Positions 1 through 9,473 are shown, counted from the first letter of the stretch. The stretch: DNA of 64,000 nt from Acidaminobacter sp. (GCF_030247605.1 NZ_JAOTSB010000002.1:186001-250000), one strand, 5' to 3'. Notes: a model not told the origin generated them from the letters alone. Numbers and translations: made by a program.

Positions 1-260
1 GCTTCAACCGCATCAATAAAGTCCAGGTTTTCCATGGCCATGTAGAAGGCAATGGCATCCCCGCCCGCACCGCAGCCAAAACAGTGATATCGATGCTTTT
101 CCTCAGTGACGACAAAGCTCGGCGTCTTTTCATTGTGAAACGGACATAACCCCTTATGGTTTCTGCCAGTCCGCTTCAACTCAACATAGCGCCCTACAAG
201 GTCGACTATATCCACGCGTTCCAGAAGTGCTTCAGCGACTTCATTTGTATACTTAGACAT
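1..260 (-). CDS. dnaG: DNA primase, N-terminal part (cut by window edge)
   Basis: Replicative primase, which makes RNA primers for the DnaB helicase/Pol III replisome. Only the first 86 or so codons are inside the window. The translation starts MSKYTNEVAEALLERVDIVD and contains the CHC2 zinc-binding module: CPFHNEKTPSF, then HCFGCGAGGD (Cys-x2-His ... Cys-x2-Cys), which opens every bacterial DnaG. The ATG is at 260. The gene lies downstream of dgt on the same strand, as in other Firmicutes, where rpoD usually follows; that part is outside the window. The catalytic TOPRIM domain is not visible, so integrity cannot be judged. Confidence 0.95.
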   Translation of the reverse strand, partial: MSKYTNEVAEALLERVDIVDLVGRYVELKRTGRNHKGLCPFHNEKTPSFVVTEEKHRYHCFGCGAGGDAIAFYMAMENLDFIDAVE

Positions 261-541
261 ATTGTACCCACTTTTCTAATGAAAAAATCCTGAGTAAGGA
301 CCTGTTGTCAATATTTATAATGCTCCGGATGTTTCTTGATCCAGTTGCAGGATACGCAGCCCCAAGTCCCTGGCATGATATTATGCTTAACTTTCACGAT
401 AATAAGAATTCAACGTTTAATGGCAATTTCCTTCAATTTTTTTTCGTTTTGAAAAATGTTTTTCCAGTCTGAAAGAATCCTGTTGCATAAGATCTCCATT
501 CAATACAAAATGCGCCTGAATTTTGTTCCAACCAGGCTGAG
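261..541. other. dgt-dnaG intergenic region
   Basis: This 281-base AT-rich gap holds no credible coding frame. On the minus strand a TTGACA hexamer (about 318-323) lies upstream of dnaG, but no convincing -10 box follows at standard spacing. A weak dnaG promoter is possible but unproven. No terminator hairpin with a T-run was found, so dgt transcription may run into dnaG. Confidence 0.4.
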
Positions 542-1549
542 TTAAGTCCAAAAGTCCGGGACAAAAAGTTTTTGGTATAACTGTACCGCATAGCGATCCG
601 TCATGCCTGAAACATAATCTTTTACTGCTTCAGTGCCTTCCTTCCCCTGATAAAGCTCGAAGTATTCCCGAGGCATCTCTGAAGGCTGGCTGCTATAATA
701 CTCATACAACATTCTGAGCACTACGCGTGCTTTCTTTTCCTCTTTTTTAGCATCTAAATTGAGGTACACATGGTCAAACATGAATTGCCTAAGCCCTATG
801 AATGCCTCGGCAATTTCCGGACTGAATGAAAGCTGGTCCGAACCTCTGCTGTGATTGACTATATCTACGATCAGCGTATTGATCCTTTGACTATGAGTCT
901 TGCCCAGTGTTTTCAGAAACACCTCAGGGAGCTCTGCAAGCTCCAAAACCCCAGCCCGCAGTGCGTCGTCTATGTCGTGATTGATATAGGCGATCCGGTC
1001 GCTGAACGACACCGCGTGCCCTTCCAGGGTCTGTGGTTTTTTTCCCCCGCTGTGGCTGAGAATCCCATCACGTACTTCATGAGTAAGATTCAGGCCCCGC
1101 CTTCCATCCGACCTGATTTCCAAGAGATCCACAACCCTCAGACTCTGCTCGTTGTGGTCGAATCCACCCGGATGGATCTGGTCCAGTTCCATTTCACCGC
1201 AGTGACCGAAGGGCGTATGCCCCAAATCGTGGCCTAGAGCAATCGCTTCAGTGAGGTCTTCATTAAGACGAAGTGCCCTGGCTATGGTGCGCGCGATCTG
1301 TGACACATCCAGGGTATGCGTCAGCCGCGTTCTATAATGATCCCCCTCAGGTGACAGAAATACTTGTGTCTTATGCTTCAGGCGTCTGAACGCTTTAGAA
1401 TGCAGGATCCTGTCGCGGTCACGCTGATAAACCGTTCTTATAGCGCACTGGTCTTCAGGAACCAATCTCCCGAGAGAGTCCGAAGCATGCATTGCATGCT
1501 CAGAAAGTACCAGCCGTTCAATCGCTTCTGTCCGTTCTCTAATGGACAT
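542..1549 (-). CDS. dgt: dGTP triphosphohydrolase-like HD protein
   Basis: HD-domain deoxynucleoside triphosphate triphosphohydrolase family, which removes tripolyphosphate from dNTPs such as dGTP. About 335 residues. The metal-binding His/Asp residues are visible in HTLDVSQ and in HDLGHTPFGH near residues 80-120, and the conserved FRRLKHKTQVF segment precedes them. I chose the ATG at 1549 because GGAGGTG sits six bases upstream; the ATG at 1564 overlaps that ribosome site. It follows ppdK and precedes dnaG on the same strand, the usual Firmicutes setting. The length fits the short Firmicutes type rather than the longer E. coli enzyme. Actual dNTP preference cannot be read from sequence. Confidence 0.9.
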   Translation of the reverse strand: MSIRERTEAIERLVLSEHAMHASDSLGRLVPEDQCAIRTVYQRDRDRILHSKAFRRLKHKTQVFLSPEGDHYRTRLTHTLDVSQIARTIARALRLNEDLTEAIALGHDLGHTPFGHCGEMELDQIHPGGFDHNEQSLRVVDLLEIRSDGRRGLNLTHEVRDGILSHSGGKKPQTLEGHAVSFSDRIAYINHDIDDALRAGVLELAELPEVFLKTLGKTHSQRINTLIVDIVNHSRGSDQLSFSPEIAEAFIGLRQFMFDHVYLNLDAKKEEKKARVVLRMLYEYYSSQPSEMPREYFELYQGKEGTEAVKDYVSGMTDRYAVQLYQKLFVPDFWT

Positions 1550-1651
1550 GAACCGCACCTCCATTTATGACGCTCGCTATTAATTCGCTGAAGAAGTCCA
1601 AGAATCCTTTATTTCCAAAATCTTTTTTAGTATTTCTTTATCGATCGTCAA

Positions 1652-1717
1652 AAAAGAGAGGCAGAATGGCCTTTACGAAGTCAAACTGAACTTCACAAAG
1701 CACCTTCTTCCTCTCTT
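1652..1717 (-). terminator. Terminator after ppdK with a nested inner palindrome
   Basis: Read on the minus strand, AAAGAGAGG pairs with CCTCTCTTT and is followed by a T-run. Inside the loop a second imperfect palindrome is seen (CTTT-ac-GAAGT ... ACTTC-ac-AAAG). It lies directly after the ppdK stop, so it is probably its intrinsic terminator, separating ppdK from dgt. Confidence 0.65.
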
Positions 1718-1766
1718 TATTCTTTTAGCCTATGGCCGATGGTCACCAAACCCAGCCATTTCTTCT

Positions 1767-4427
1767 CTAAAGATTGATCCCCGTTTTACTTTCGCCGCTT
1801 TTGGCTTTAATGGCAGCCTGGGCAGCAGCCAGCTTGGCGATCGGAACACGATAAGGCGAACACGAAACATACTCAAGACCAATTTCATGGCAAAATTCAA
1901 CAGATTTTGGTTCTCCGCCATGTTCGCCGCAAATGCCTAGTTTGATCTCCGGACGAGTCTGACGGCCGAGCTCTATCGCCATCTTCATAAGCTTGCCGAC
2001 ACCTTTTTGATCAATGGTTTGGAAAGGATCTTTTTCAAAGATCTCCTTATGACGATATTCCGGCAAGAATTTTCCGGCATCATCTCTGGAAAATCCAAGG
2101 GTCATTTGCGTCAAGTCATTGGTACCAAAGGAGAAGAATTCGGCATGTTTGGCAATGTCATCCGCAAGCAGCGCTGCCCGCGGCACTTCAATCATAGTGC
2201 CTACCTTATAATCAACCTCAATGTCTTGTTCCTCCAAAACCTTGTCAGCTGTCGTTCTTACAAGCAAATCAAGTATTTCCAGTTCCTTTTCGAATCCTAC
2301 CAGCGGGATCATGACCTCTGGTTTGACTTTCAACCCCAGGCGCTTAACCACATCCGCCACAGCTTCGAAAATTGCTCTGACTTGCATTTCATAGATTTCA
2401 GGATAGGTGATCGCCAGACGGCAGCCCCTATGACCCAGCATTGGATTAAACTCTTTCAAATCATTGACAATAGATTTCAGCTCAGATGCCGATATCTTCA
2501 TGTCCTTCGCCAGCGCTTCAATGTCCTTGTCTTCGTGAGGCAGAAATTCATGCAGCGGAGGATCCAGAAGGCGGATCGTCACCGGCCGCTCACCCATTGC
2601 CTCGAAGATGCCAATAAAGTCGGCCTTCTGGAATGGCAGAAGATGTTCCAGTGCTTCCTTTCGTTCCTCAAAGGACTTTGAAATGATCATGCGTCGAACT
2701 ACAGGAATACGCTCCTCTTCGAAGAACATATGCTCCGTCCTGCAAAGGCCAATCCCTTCAGCTCCGAACTTAACCGCGACTTTTGAGTCTCTGGGATTAT
2801 CAGCGTTAGTTCTGACCTTGAGAACCCTGTGCTTGTCTGCCCAACCCATGAGCTTTCCAAAGTTTCCGGTCAGCCCAACTTCCTTTGTCTTGATCTTTCC
2901 AAGAAAGACTCGCCCATTATTGCCATCCAGCGAGATGTAATCTCCTTCCTTGACAACCAAACCGTCCACATGAAATTGTTTTGCGTACTCCTCCACTTTG
3001 ATCTCGCCGCAGCCTGCGACACAGCATTTACCCATGCCGCGTGCCACGACAGCAGCGTGGGAAGTCATACCCCCACGGGAAGTCAGAATTCCGACACAGC
3101 TTACCATGCCTTCAATATCCTCAGGTGAGGTTTCCTGTCTCACCAAAACCGCTGGAATACCTTTTGCTTGAGCTGCAACGACGTCCTCTGCGCTGAAGAA
3201 CACTTGCCCGCAAGCCGCGCCAGGAGAGGCTGGCAAACCTTTGGCGATTTCTCTGGCGTTGGCCAGATCCACATCATCAAAGGTCGGGTGAAGAAGCTGA
3301 TCGATTTGTTCCGGTTGGAGCCGCATAATCGCAGTCTCTTCGTCAATGAGTCCCTCTTCCACGAAGTCAACTGCAATATTGACAGCCGCCGGCGCCGTCC
3401 GCTTGCCATTTCTTGTCTGCAGCATGAACAGCGTTCCGCGCTCAATGGTAAACTCGATATCCTGCATGTCTTTATAATGCTGTTCCAATTTTGTCGAAAT
3501 CTCTCTGAATTGCTTATATACCTCAGGCATGACATCTTTCAATTCAGAAATGGGTCTAGGTGTGCGTATGCCAGCCACGACATCCTCACCCTGAGCGTTG
3601 AGCAAAAATTCGCCAAAGAAGGCAGGATCACCGGTAGAAGGATTGCGCGTAAAAGCGACGCCTGTTCCAGAGGTCTCACCCATATTGCCAAAAACCATCT
3701 CTTGAATGTTGACAGCTGTGCCAAGATTATGCGGGATATCATTCAAATTTCTATAGATATTGGCACGAGGATTGTCCCAGGATTCGAAAACACTGTTGAC
3801 CGCCATGATCAGTTGACTTTCCGGTTCCTGTGGAAACGGTTTTCTGGTTTCCTTTTGAACAATATCCTTGTAAGTCTTGACTAAGGCTTTTAAGTGATCC
3901 ACCGTCAACTCAGTGTCATAAGTAAGTCCTTTGTCGCGCTTGGCTGCATCTAAAGCATGCTCAAAATTGTATTTGGCGACCTTCAGCACAACATCGCTGA
4001 ACATTTGAATAAATCTGCGATAACTGTCGTAAGCGAATCTAGGGTTCTCTGTCAACGCCGCCAACCCCTCGACAGTCTCATCATTTAGACCCAGGTTCAG
4101 AATAGTATCCATCATACCTGGCATAGAGAAGACCGAACCGGAACGAACGGACACCAGAAGCGGGTTTTCAGCGTTGCCAAAAGTCTTGCCCGTTATGGCT
4201 TCAAGTTTATTTAAGTATTCAAAAATCTGAGCCTTGACGTCCTCACCCAATGATTTTCCGGTTTCATAATAGGCATTGCACGCCTCAGTCGTGATGGTAA
4301 AACCATTTGGCACCGGCAGACCAATGCGTTTCATCTCCGCCAGATTAGCGCCTTTGCCACCTAAGAGTGACTTCATTTCCGCATTGCCTTCCTCAAAGAA
4401 ATAAACCCATTTTTTCAATTTGCTCAC
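1767..4427 (-). CDS. ppdK: Pyruvate, phosphate dikinase
   Basis: Catalyses reversible conversion of pyruvate, ATP and phosphate to phosphoenolpyruvate, AMP and pyrophosphate in the cytoplasm. 886 residues, full length for the family. It has the N-terminal ATP-grasp region (LLGGKGANLAEM at about 22-33), the swivelling phosphohistidine domain with GGMTSHAAVVARGMG near residue 455 that carries the catalytic His, and the C-terminal PEP/pyruvate barrel ending with GICGEHGGEP and a catalytic Cys region. It lies one base from the regulatory kinase/phosphorylase gene, and both follow a CcpN-like repressor. This grouping suggests PEP-pyruvate interconversion controlled both by transcription and by reversible phosphorylation. 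Confidence 0.98.
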   Translation of the reverse strand: MSKLKKWVYFFEEGNAEMKSLLGGKGANLAEMKRIGLPVPNGFTITTEACNAYYETGKSLGEDVKAQIFEYLNKLEAITGKTFGNAENPLLVSVRSGSVFSMPGMMDTILNLGLNDETVEGLAALTENPRFAYDSYRRFIQMFSDVVLKVAKYNFEHALDAAKRDKGLTYDTELTVDHLKALVKTYKDIVQKETRKPFPQEPESQLIMAVNSVFESWDNPRANIYRNLNDIPHNLGTAVNIQEMVFGNMGETSGTGVAFTRNPSTGDPAFFGEFLLNAQGEDVVAGIRTPRPISELKDVMPEVYKQFREISTKLEQHYKDMQDIEFTIERGTLFMLQTRNGKRTAPAAVNIAVDFVEEGLIDEETAIMRLQPEQIDQLLHPTFDDVDLANAREIAKGLPASPGAACGQVFFSAEDVVAAQAKGIPAVLVRQETSPEDIEGMVSCVGILTSRGGMTSHAAVVARGMGKCCVAGCGEIKVEEYAKQFHVDGLVVKEGDYISLDGNNGRVFLGKIKTKEVGLTGNFGKLMGWADKHRVLKVRTNADNPRDSKVAVKFGAEGIGLCRTEHMFFEEERIPVVRRMIISKSFEERKEALEHLLPFQKADFIGIFEAMGERPVTIRLLDPPLHEFLPHEDKDIEALAKDMKISASELKSIVNDLKEFNPMLGHRGCRLAITYPEIYEMQVRAIFEAVADVVKRLGLKVKPEVMIPLVGFEKELEILDLLVRTTADKVLEEQDIEVDYKVGTMIEVPRAALLADDIAKHAEFFSFGTNDLTQMTLGFSRDDAGKFLPEYRHKEIFEKDPFQTIDQKGVGKLMKMAIELGRQTRPEIKLGICGEHGGEPKSVEFCHEIGLEYVSCSPYRVPIAKLAAAQAAIKAKSGESKTGINL

Positions 4428-4428
4428 C

Positions 4429-5244
4429 TCATATCAGCATATTTTTTTTCATAATCTCAACGATGATATTCGCAGTTTCTTCTACCGCTTTGCTTGAAAC
4501 GTCGATTACAGGGCAACCAAGCTTTTTCATCAGTTTGTCCGAATACTCCAGCTCCTCAAGTATACGGCCCAAATCCGCATAAGAGGCGTGGCTGTCGAGG
4601 CCCAGTGCTTTTAAGCGTTCCTGACGGATTTCATTTAATTTATACGGATTGGTGGTTAATCCTATGATTCTGTTGGTGGGTACTTCATAAAGTTCATCCG
4701 GTACCGGAACCTCGGGCACCAGCGGGATATTGGCGACCTTGATATTTTTGTGTGCCAGATACATGCTCAGAGGCGTTTTCGACGTTCTGCTGATCCCTAT
4801 CAAAACTAGATCCGCTTTTTTAACACCTCTCGGATCCTTCCCGTCATCATATTTTACCGCGAATTCGACAGCTTCAACTTTTTTGAAGTAACGCTCATCC
4901 AGCCTGTGAACAAGTCCCGGCTCTCCTGCCGGTTCAACTCCCAGAAATTTCGAAAAAACATCCACGAGAGGAAGCAGAAGATCCACAGTAGGAATATCAA
5001 GTTTTTTGCATTCCTCTACCAGCTTGTCTCTCAGGTGTGCGAGCACTGTCGTAATCAAGATGACAGAACGGTGCGCTGACGCTTCTTCTACAATCTCCAT
5101 AATTTGCTCTTCATTGGAGATAAAGGGATAGCGCTTAATCTCATACTCATTTCCACCAAACTGCTCAGCCGCGGCGCGCGCCATCATTTCGCCAGTTTCG
5201 CCAAGTGAGTCAGAGATGACATAGACGTGATATTTCTTACTCAA
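4429..5244 (-). CDS. PPDK regulatory protein (kinase/pyrophosphorylase, DUF299)
   Basis: Bifunctional ADP-dependent kinase and Pi-dependent pyrophosphorylase that inactivates and reactivates pyruvate phosphate dikinase by modifying a Thr next to the catalytic His. 271 residues. The N-terminal VISDSLGETGE and the P-loop-like GISRTSKTPLSMYLA near residue 150 are hallmarks of the family. It is immediately upstream of ppdK on the same strand and overlaps the preceding ccpN-like gene by four bases (ATGA-type coupling), so the three genes form one operon. The PEP synthase version of this protein is related, but the ppdK neighbour favours PPDK as the target. Confidence 0.95.
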   Translation of the reverse strand: MSKKYHVYVISDSLGETGEMMARAAAEQFGGNEYEIKRYPFISNEEQIMEIVEEASAHRSVILITTVLAHLRDKLVEECKKLDIPTVDLLLPLVDVFSKFLGVEPAGEPGLVHRLDERYFKKVEAVEFAVKYDDGKDPRGVKKADLVLIGISRTSKTPLSMYLAHKNIKVANIPLVPEVPVPDELYEVPTNRIIGLTTNPYKLNEIRQERLKALGLDSHASYADLGRILEELEYSDKLMKKLGCPVIDVSSKAVEETANIIVEIMKKNMLI

Positions 5245-5900
5245 TCCAATCCCCCCCCAAGTTTGTTGCCAATATCTACGAAGAGCTTTGTAATGTTGGT
5301 TTTTGAGAACCTGCCGACAATCCTGTACAAAATCTGGCCGTCCTTAAATATTTCTTCAACGACTGGCAGCGCATCGATCTCATGCTCCATGATTTTTCTC
5401 GCTGCTTCGACAACCGGGTCCGCCGGCGCTACTGTTACAACATTAGGCATCCTCGTCATGATGATACCCACAGGGATCTGATGAATATCACTTCCGCCTA
5501 TAGCGGCCTTAAGTAAATCTTTCCTGGAAATTACGCCTGAGAGATATTTGGCTTCATTTGTGATAAAAATTGAGCCTACATCTTCCAGGAACATTGTGAC
5601 CACAGCATCATACACAGAGGTGGTATCCGTGATTGCCACCGGCCTTGATTTCAAATCTCCTACCCGGACTGCGTTCAGGTAGTCCGCAATTTTTTGCCTT
5701 TCAACACTGCCTATATACATATACCCAACCTTTGGTTTGGCTTCCAGCATCCCCGACATGGTCAGCAGATTTAAATCCGCACGAATCGCAGATCGCGTGA
5801 CATTTAGAAGACTCGCAATGTGTTCACTGGTTATAGGCCCCTGCGTCTTAACAATCTCAAGTATTTCATAGTGACGATTTTTAAGCTCTATATTAATCAC
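5241..5900 (-). CDS. ccpN: CcpN-like transcriptional repressor with CBS domains
   Basis: 219 residues. Residues 1-60 form an HTH of the DeoR/MarR-like type (ITSEHIASLLNVTRSAIRAD), followed by two CBS domains (about 75-135 and 140-205; SGVISRKDLL is typical). This is the architecture of CcpN (YqzB), which in Bacillus represses gluconeogenic genes and senses ATP/ADP. The start is a GTG at 5900. It overlaps the PPDK regulator and sits three genes from dnaG, as in Bacillus. The setting suggests it controls its own operon including ppdK, which is an inference; no operator was identified. Confidence 0.88.
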   Translation of the reverse strand: MINIELKNRHYEILEIVKTQGPITSEHIASLLNVTRSAIRADLNLLTMSGMLEAKPKVGYMYIGSVERQKIADYLNAVRVGDLKSRPVAITDTTSVYDAVVTMFLEDVGSIFITNEAKYLSGVISRKDLLKAAIGGSDIHQIPVGIIMTRMPNVVTVAPADPVVEAARKIMEHEIDALPVVEEIFKDGQILYRIVGRFSKTNITKLFVDIGNKLGGGLD

Positions 5901-5944
5901 CCGCTTTCACTTTAATGTGATGCACTATTTAACGCGTTGAGACT

Positions 5945-5973
5945 ATTCTACTACACTTTATAAGGGATTGCAT
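5945..5973 (-). promoter_or_regulatory. Probable promoter of the ccpN-ppdK operon
   Basis: On the minus strand ATGCAA (5973-5968), a 17-base spacer and TAGAAT (5950-5945) resemble a SigA promoter about 45 bases upstream of the ccpN-like start. Confidence 0.5.
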
Positions 5974-6031
5974 CGTATTTTTTATAATATTGTTGTTTTT
6001 TTCCCATACATTGACATAAATAAAATCCCCA

Positions 6032-6094
6032 AAAAAGAAAGAAGAAATTAGTGCAGCAAAAGTCATGAACCGACTTTTTGCCGTCACTAATTTC
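6032..6094 (-). terminator. Intrinsic terminator of glyS
   Basis: Arms GAAATTAGTG and CACTAATTTC enclose an inner hairpin (CAAAAAGTC / GACTTTTG). On the minus strand the structure is followed by a T-rich run, just after the glyS stop. Confidence 0.8.
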
Positions 6095-6116
6095 CTCTCT
6101 TGATTAATCTTATTTC

Positions 6117-7502
6117 TTAGAATTCCTGGCTCTGACGGATCAGTTCCACCAATTCATTAATCGGGACTCTTTTCTGTGTCATTGTATCTCTGTCTCTGAC
6201 AGTGACTTGGCCATCTTCAAGTGAGTCGAAGTCAAAAGTAATGCAAAACGGTGTTCCAATCTCATCATGTCTGCGATAACGCTTGCCTATGCTGCCAGAA
6301 TCGTCGTAATCCACCATAAAGTGCTTTGATAGCATTTCAAAGACTTTAATCGCTTCGTCATTCAGTTTCTTCGCGAGCGGGAAAATCGCAGCCTTGATAG
6401 GTGCAAGCGCAGGATGGAATTTCATGACCACACGGTCAGAGCCATCCTCGAGTGTCTCCTCTTCATAGGCATCCACAAGAAATGCCAGCGTAACGCGATC
6501 AGCGCCAAGAGAAGGCTCGATACAATAAGGCACATATTTTTCATTTGTCATTGGGTCAATATAGCGAAGGTCTTCGCCTGAATGGGTCATGTGCGCTTTA
6601 AGGTCGAAATCCGTTCTGTCGGCGATCCCCCAAAGCTCTCCCCATCCAAAAGGAAACAAGAATTCAATATCCGTTGTGGCGTTCGAATAGTGGGAGAGCT
6701 CCTCTTTAGCGTGATCCCGGGAACGAACGGAGGTCTCTTTCATATTCAGGTTTTTCAGCCAATCCAGGCAAAATTGCTTCCAATAATTGAACCATTCCAG
6801 ATCCTCACCTGGGGCGCAGAAAAATTCGAGTTCCATTTGCTCAAACTCCCGCGTCCTGAACGTAAAGTTGCCCGGTGTGATTTCGTTTCTAAAGGACTTG
6901 CCGACCTGAGCAATACCAAAAGGCACTTTCTTTCTGGACGCCCGCTGAACGTTTTTAAAGTTCACAAAAATCCCCTGAGCCGTTTCAGGTCGCAGAAAAA
7001 TCTGTGTACTGGAATCTTCAGTAACGCCCTGGAAAGTTTTGAACATGAGATTAAACTGACGAATACCGGTGAAATCCTTCTTGCCGCACTCCGGACACTT
7101 AATGCCATGCTCCTGAATATAAGCTTCCATCTTCTCTTTAGGCCAGCCGTCTACAACACCTTCATGACCTATGGCCATGAAATGATCTTCAATGAGCTTG
7201 TCTGCCCGAAAACGTGCTTTACATGCCTTACAGTCCATCAAAGGATCAGCGAATCCGCCCACGTGGCCTGATGCCACCCAAGTGGCCGGATTCATCAAAA
7301 TTGCCGCATCCAGGCCAACGTTATACTTGGATTCTTGAACAAACTTCTTCCACCAGGCCTTCTTGACATTATTCTTGAGCTCGACGCCCAAAGGACCATA
7401 ATCCCAAGTGTTAGCCAAACCACCATAAATTTCAGAGCCCGGAAAGACAAAGCCGCGGGTTTTGGATAATGAAACAATTTTTTCCATAGTGACTTTTGAC
7501 AT
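6117..7502 (-). CDS. glyS: Glycyl-tRNA synthetase, single-chain dimeric type
   Basis: Charges tRNA-Gly. 461 residues, class II synthetase of the homodimeric GlyQS type, not the alpha2-beta2 form. Motif 2 is seen in [19 protein letters not shown] and motif 3 near GADRVTLAF; a C-terminal anticodon-binding domain follows. CKACKARF and CPECGKKDF near residues 90 and 140 form a Cys4 zinc-binding insertion. The gene is preceded by a glycine-specific T-box leader, so it is expected to be induced when uncharged tRNA-Gly accumulates. It ends in a strong terminator, making it a single-gene unit between recO/DUF4342 and the ccpN operon. Confidence 0.97.
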   Translation of the reverse strand: MSKVTMEKIVSLSKTRGFVFPGSEIYGGLANTWDYGPLGVELKNNVKKAWWKKFVQESKYNVGLDAAILMNPATWVASGHVGGFADPLMDCKACKARFRADKLIEDHFMAIGHEGVVDGWPKEKMEAYIQEHGIKCPECGKKDFTGIRQFNLMFKTFQGVTEDSSTQIFLRPETAQGIFVNFKNVQRASRKKVPFGIAQVGKSFRNEITPGNFTFRTREFEQMELEFFCAPGEDLEWFNYWKQFCLDWLKNLNMKETSVRSRDHAKEELSHYSNATTDIEFLFPFGWGELWGIADRTDFDLKAHMTHSGEDLRYIDPMTNEKYVPYCIEPSLGADRVTLAFLVDAYEEETLEDGSDRVVMKFHPALAPIKAAIFPLAKKLNDEAIKVFEMLSKHFMVDYDDSGSIGKRYRRHDEIGTPFCITFDFDSLEDGQVTVRDRDTMTQKRVPINELVELIRQSQEF

Positions 7503-7610
7503 CAGAAACCCTCCTGTACTGTAATGAAAGAATACTAATCAGAAACCCTAATAAAGTTGTTGCTTTGAAGTTCAGATCCGCGTCATACCACCGGACTTTT
7601 CATCCTAGCA

Positions 7611-7810
7611 AAAAAAGACCCTCTCATCCCGGTTAGGGACGAAAGAGTCTATCTTCCGCGGTTCCACCCTAGTTGGCAAAATGCCCACTTTGAGACGATG
7701 CTCCAAAGCGCCTTCAAAGGGATTTCATACCGGACTCACACCTGCCGCCGGCTCTCTTGAATGTCCTCACCTTTTACTTTTCTTCTTCTCTGCATCCATT
7801 TGAATTTAAA
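7611..7810 (-). promoter_or_regulatory. T-box riboswitch (glycine) in the glyS leader
   Basis: The canonical T-box AGGGTGGAACCGCG lies at 7671-7658 on the minus strand. Downstream a terminator hairpin (AGACTCTTTCGTCCC / GGGATGAGAGGGTCT, 7650-7616) with a T-run competes with the antiterminator, which uses the CGTCCCT strand. The stem I signature AGAGAGCCGGCGG is seen near 7757, and the specifier is read as GAA-GGC, a glycine codon, matching the downstream gene. The 458-base gap between glyS and the DUF4342 gene is mostly this leader and its promoter. Confidence 0.95.
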
Positions 7811-7813
7811 TGG

Positions 7814-7843
7814 ATTGTACCACAGGCTTCCCAAGCTTGTCCA
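7814..7843 (-). promoter_or_regulatory. glyS T-box promoter
   Basis: Minus-strand TGGACA (7843-7838), an 18-base spacer and TACAAT (7819-7814) lie just upstream of the T-box leader. Confidence 0.6.
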
Positions 7844-7911
7844 GCCGGAATATCCGCACTTTAATCCATTTTCAGAAACAATGTTAAAGCTGATAATGAA
7901 GTGACTCATTC

Positions 7912-7930
7912 AAAAATCTTGTTTCAAGAT
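7912..7930 (-). terminator. Small terminator after the DUF4342 gene
   Basis: On the minus strand ATCTTG-AAA-CAAGAT is followed by TTTTT. A wider imperfect stem (GAAGCGAC / GTCACTTC) encloses it. It lies about 30 bases after the stop codon. Confidence 0.55.
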
Positions 7931-7960
7931 GTCTGAGTATAGTCGCTTCAAAAGATGATA

Positions 7961-8638
7961 CTACTTGTGATGCGCGTTTTTATGGCCCTTATGTTCTTCT
8001 TCAACCGCACCGTCTTCCATAAAATGACCTTCGCCATAGTAATGATCGTCCTCTTTTTCGTAGGACTTAATTTCCTCTTCATCCATTAATATGGTAACCC
8101 CGTCAGGGTCATGAGCGAACTCATCCTCCGAATCAGCACCGACTTCAGAGTCACCGGATTTCTTCAGTTTATCTTTTACGTTCTGAACCGTTTTCTCTGT
8201 CGCGTCAATAAAATTCTTAAAGGATTCCTCAGTCATGTCATTGAGATCGAGAACCTCGCCATTTTCCTTGACGACTTTAATGTGACAGCCTGTCGCAACT
8301 GCCGCCAGAATACCCGCAATGGTAGCTGTGGTGAATACCAGCGCGGCCACACCGCCTGCAAGTACCGGTATATTCATGACTTGATTTTCGTTTTTAACCA
8401 CGAGAATTCGAGTGATGACACCTTTGCTGACGAGCTCTCTCAGTTTTTCGATCAAATCTGTACCGCGGCTTATGAACTCACTGCGCTGCTTTTCACCCGT
8501 AGATTTCAGTGATTCAATGTAGATCACAGCTTCTAGTACATCTCCATTGCATATTTCGAGGGCTTCTTTGGCAAGTTTGTAATCCGCATCCGTTCTGTTG
8601 CGGACCTCATCGACCATTTCAATTGTAACTGTGCTCAT
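7961..8638 (-). CDS. DUF4342 protein with UBA-like N-terminus
   Basis: 225 residues. Residues 1-45 (VDEVRNRTDADYKLAKEALE) resemble the UBA/EF-Ts-like fold at the start of DUF4342 proteins. Residues 70-130 form the DUF4342 core, with a hydrophobic segment AGGVAALVFTTATIAGILAA that could be a membrane helix. The C-terminal 60 residues are very acidic and end with a His-rich stretch (GHKNAHHK) that might bind metal. Function unknown. It lies 13 bases downstream of recO on the same strand and so is probably cotranscribed. Confidence 0.7.
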   Translation of the reverse strand: MSTVTIEMVDEVRNRTDADYKLAKEALEICNGDVLEAVIYIESLKSTGEKQRSEFISRGTDLIEKLRELVSKGVITRILVVKNENQVMNIPVLAGGVAALVFTTATIAGILAAVATGCHIKVVKENGEVLDLNDMTEESFKNFIDATEKTVQNVKDKLKKSGDSEVGADSEDEFAHDPDGVTILMDEEEIKSYEKEDDHYYGEGHFMEDGAVEEEHKGHKNAHHK

Positions 8639-8651
8639 TTGATCACTCTCC

Positions 8652-9473
8652 TCAAACTTTTCGTATGGCTTTCAGGAATTCCAAGCTCTTAAAGTCTTGA
8701 TACCCCAAATGCTGCCTCATAAATCTCATACATAAGATATCCAATTTGCTGACGTATAAACGATTTATTTTTGTCCCCATCAATACGTCAATGCTTTGTT
8801 TACTGACATAATCCATAATGTTATACAGCATTCGCCCAATCCGGTCATCACCTTCCACCAGGCAGTTGCTGCAGACTGCGCCACCCTCAGGAACGCTGAA
8901 GTCGACATGTGCCCCCTCCGCACCGCAGCGGACACAGTGTTTCAGTTCAATATCAAAGCCCATAGTCGCGAGAAGTTTTAGTTCATAGACTATTTTCACC
9001 CATTCCAGATCCAGCGGCATGAACTGCTCAGCCGTTTCCGCGCTTGAAAGGTCAGTTCCAATCTCAGACGCTTCTTTTTTTCTTTTTTGCCGATGGTCAT
9101 AGGCATTCAACCCTATCAAAACCTCCGAAAGCAACTGAAACAACCCTCTGTTTTCTTCACCCTCCTGAAGCAGCTGCGAGGCCGTTTCGAGAAAATACGC
9201 GCCATACCCCATCAGCATCAGATCTTCTTGGATGTGGCGAAAAGATTCAAGGACCTCCACGCTTCTGACGCGGTTCCAGGACGCCCCCACATCCAGAACA
9301 AATTCTCCCAGTGTAAAAGGCTGTGTCGTCGCGGCAATCATGGATCTTGAGGATTTTGCACCCTTTGCAATAGCTTTCAGCTTTCCGGATCGCTCTGTCA
9401 TCAAAGTGACCAGAGCATCATTGTCCTCCAGCTTTCGCTTGGACAAGACTATGGCTTTTGTCGTTAACAGCAT
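8652..9473 (-). CDS. recO: DNA repair protein RecO
   Basis: Recombination mediator that works with RecR to load RecA on SSB-coated single-stranded DNA. About 273 residues from the chosen start MLLTTKAIVLSKRK, which matches the conserved N-terminal OB fold; a longer frame upstream only reads through the end of mgtE. A Cys4 zinc module is visible (CVRCGAEGAH ... AVCSNC) near residues 180-205. The ATG at 9473 comes one base after the mgtE stop, so translation is probably coupled. Era upstream and glyS downstream are the usual neighbours; mgtE between era and recO is less usual. Confidence 0.95.
   Translation of the reverse strand: MLLTTKAIVLSKRKLEDNDALVTLMTERSGKLKAIAKGAKSSRSMIAATTQPFTLGEFVLDVGASWNRVRSVEVLESFRHIQEDLMLMGYGAYFLETASQLLQEGEENRGLFQLLSEVLIGLNAYDHRQKRKKEASEIGTDLSSAETAEQFMPLDLEWVKIVYELKLLATMGFDIELKHCVRCGAEGAHVDFSVPEGGAVCSNCLVEGDDRIGRMLYNIMDYVSKQSIDVLMGTKINRLYVSKLDILCMRFMRQHLGYQDFKSLEFLKAIRKV

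Noticed and set aside
3168-3884. A 238-residue open frame on the plus strand opposite ppdK
   Set aside because: It is the antisense shadow of a strongly conserved gene, with no ribosome site and no recognisable domain. Similar shadows opposite leuS, dnaK, era and the activase gene were dropped for the same reason.
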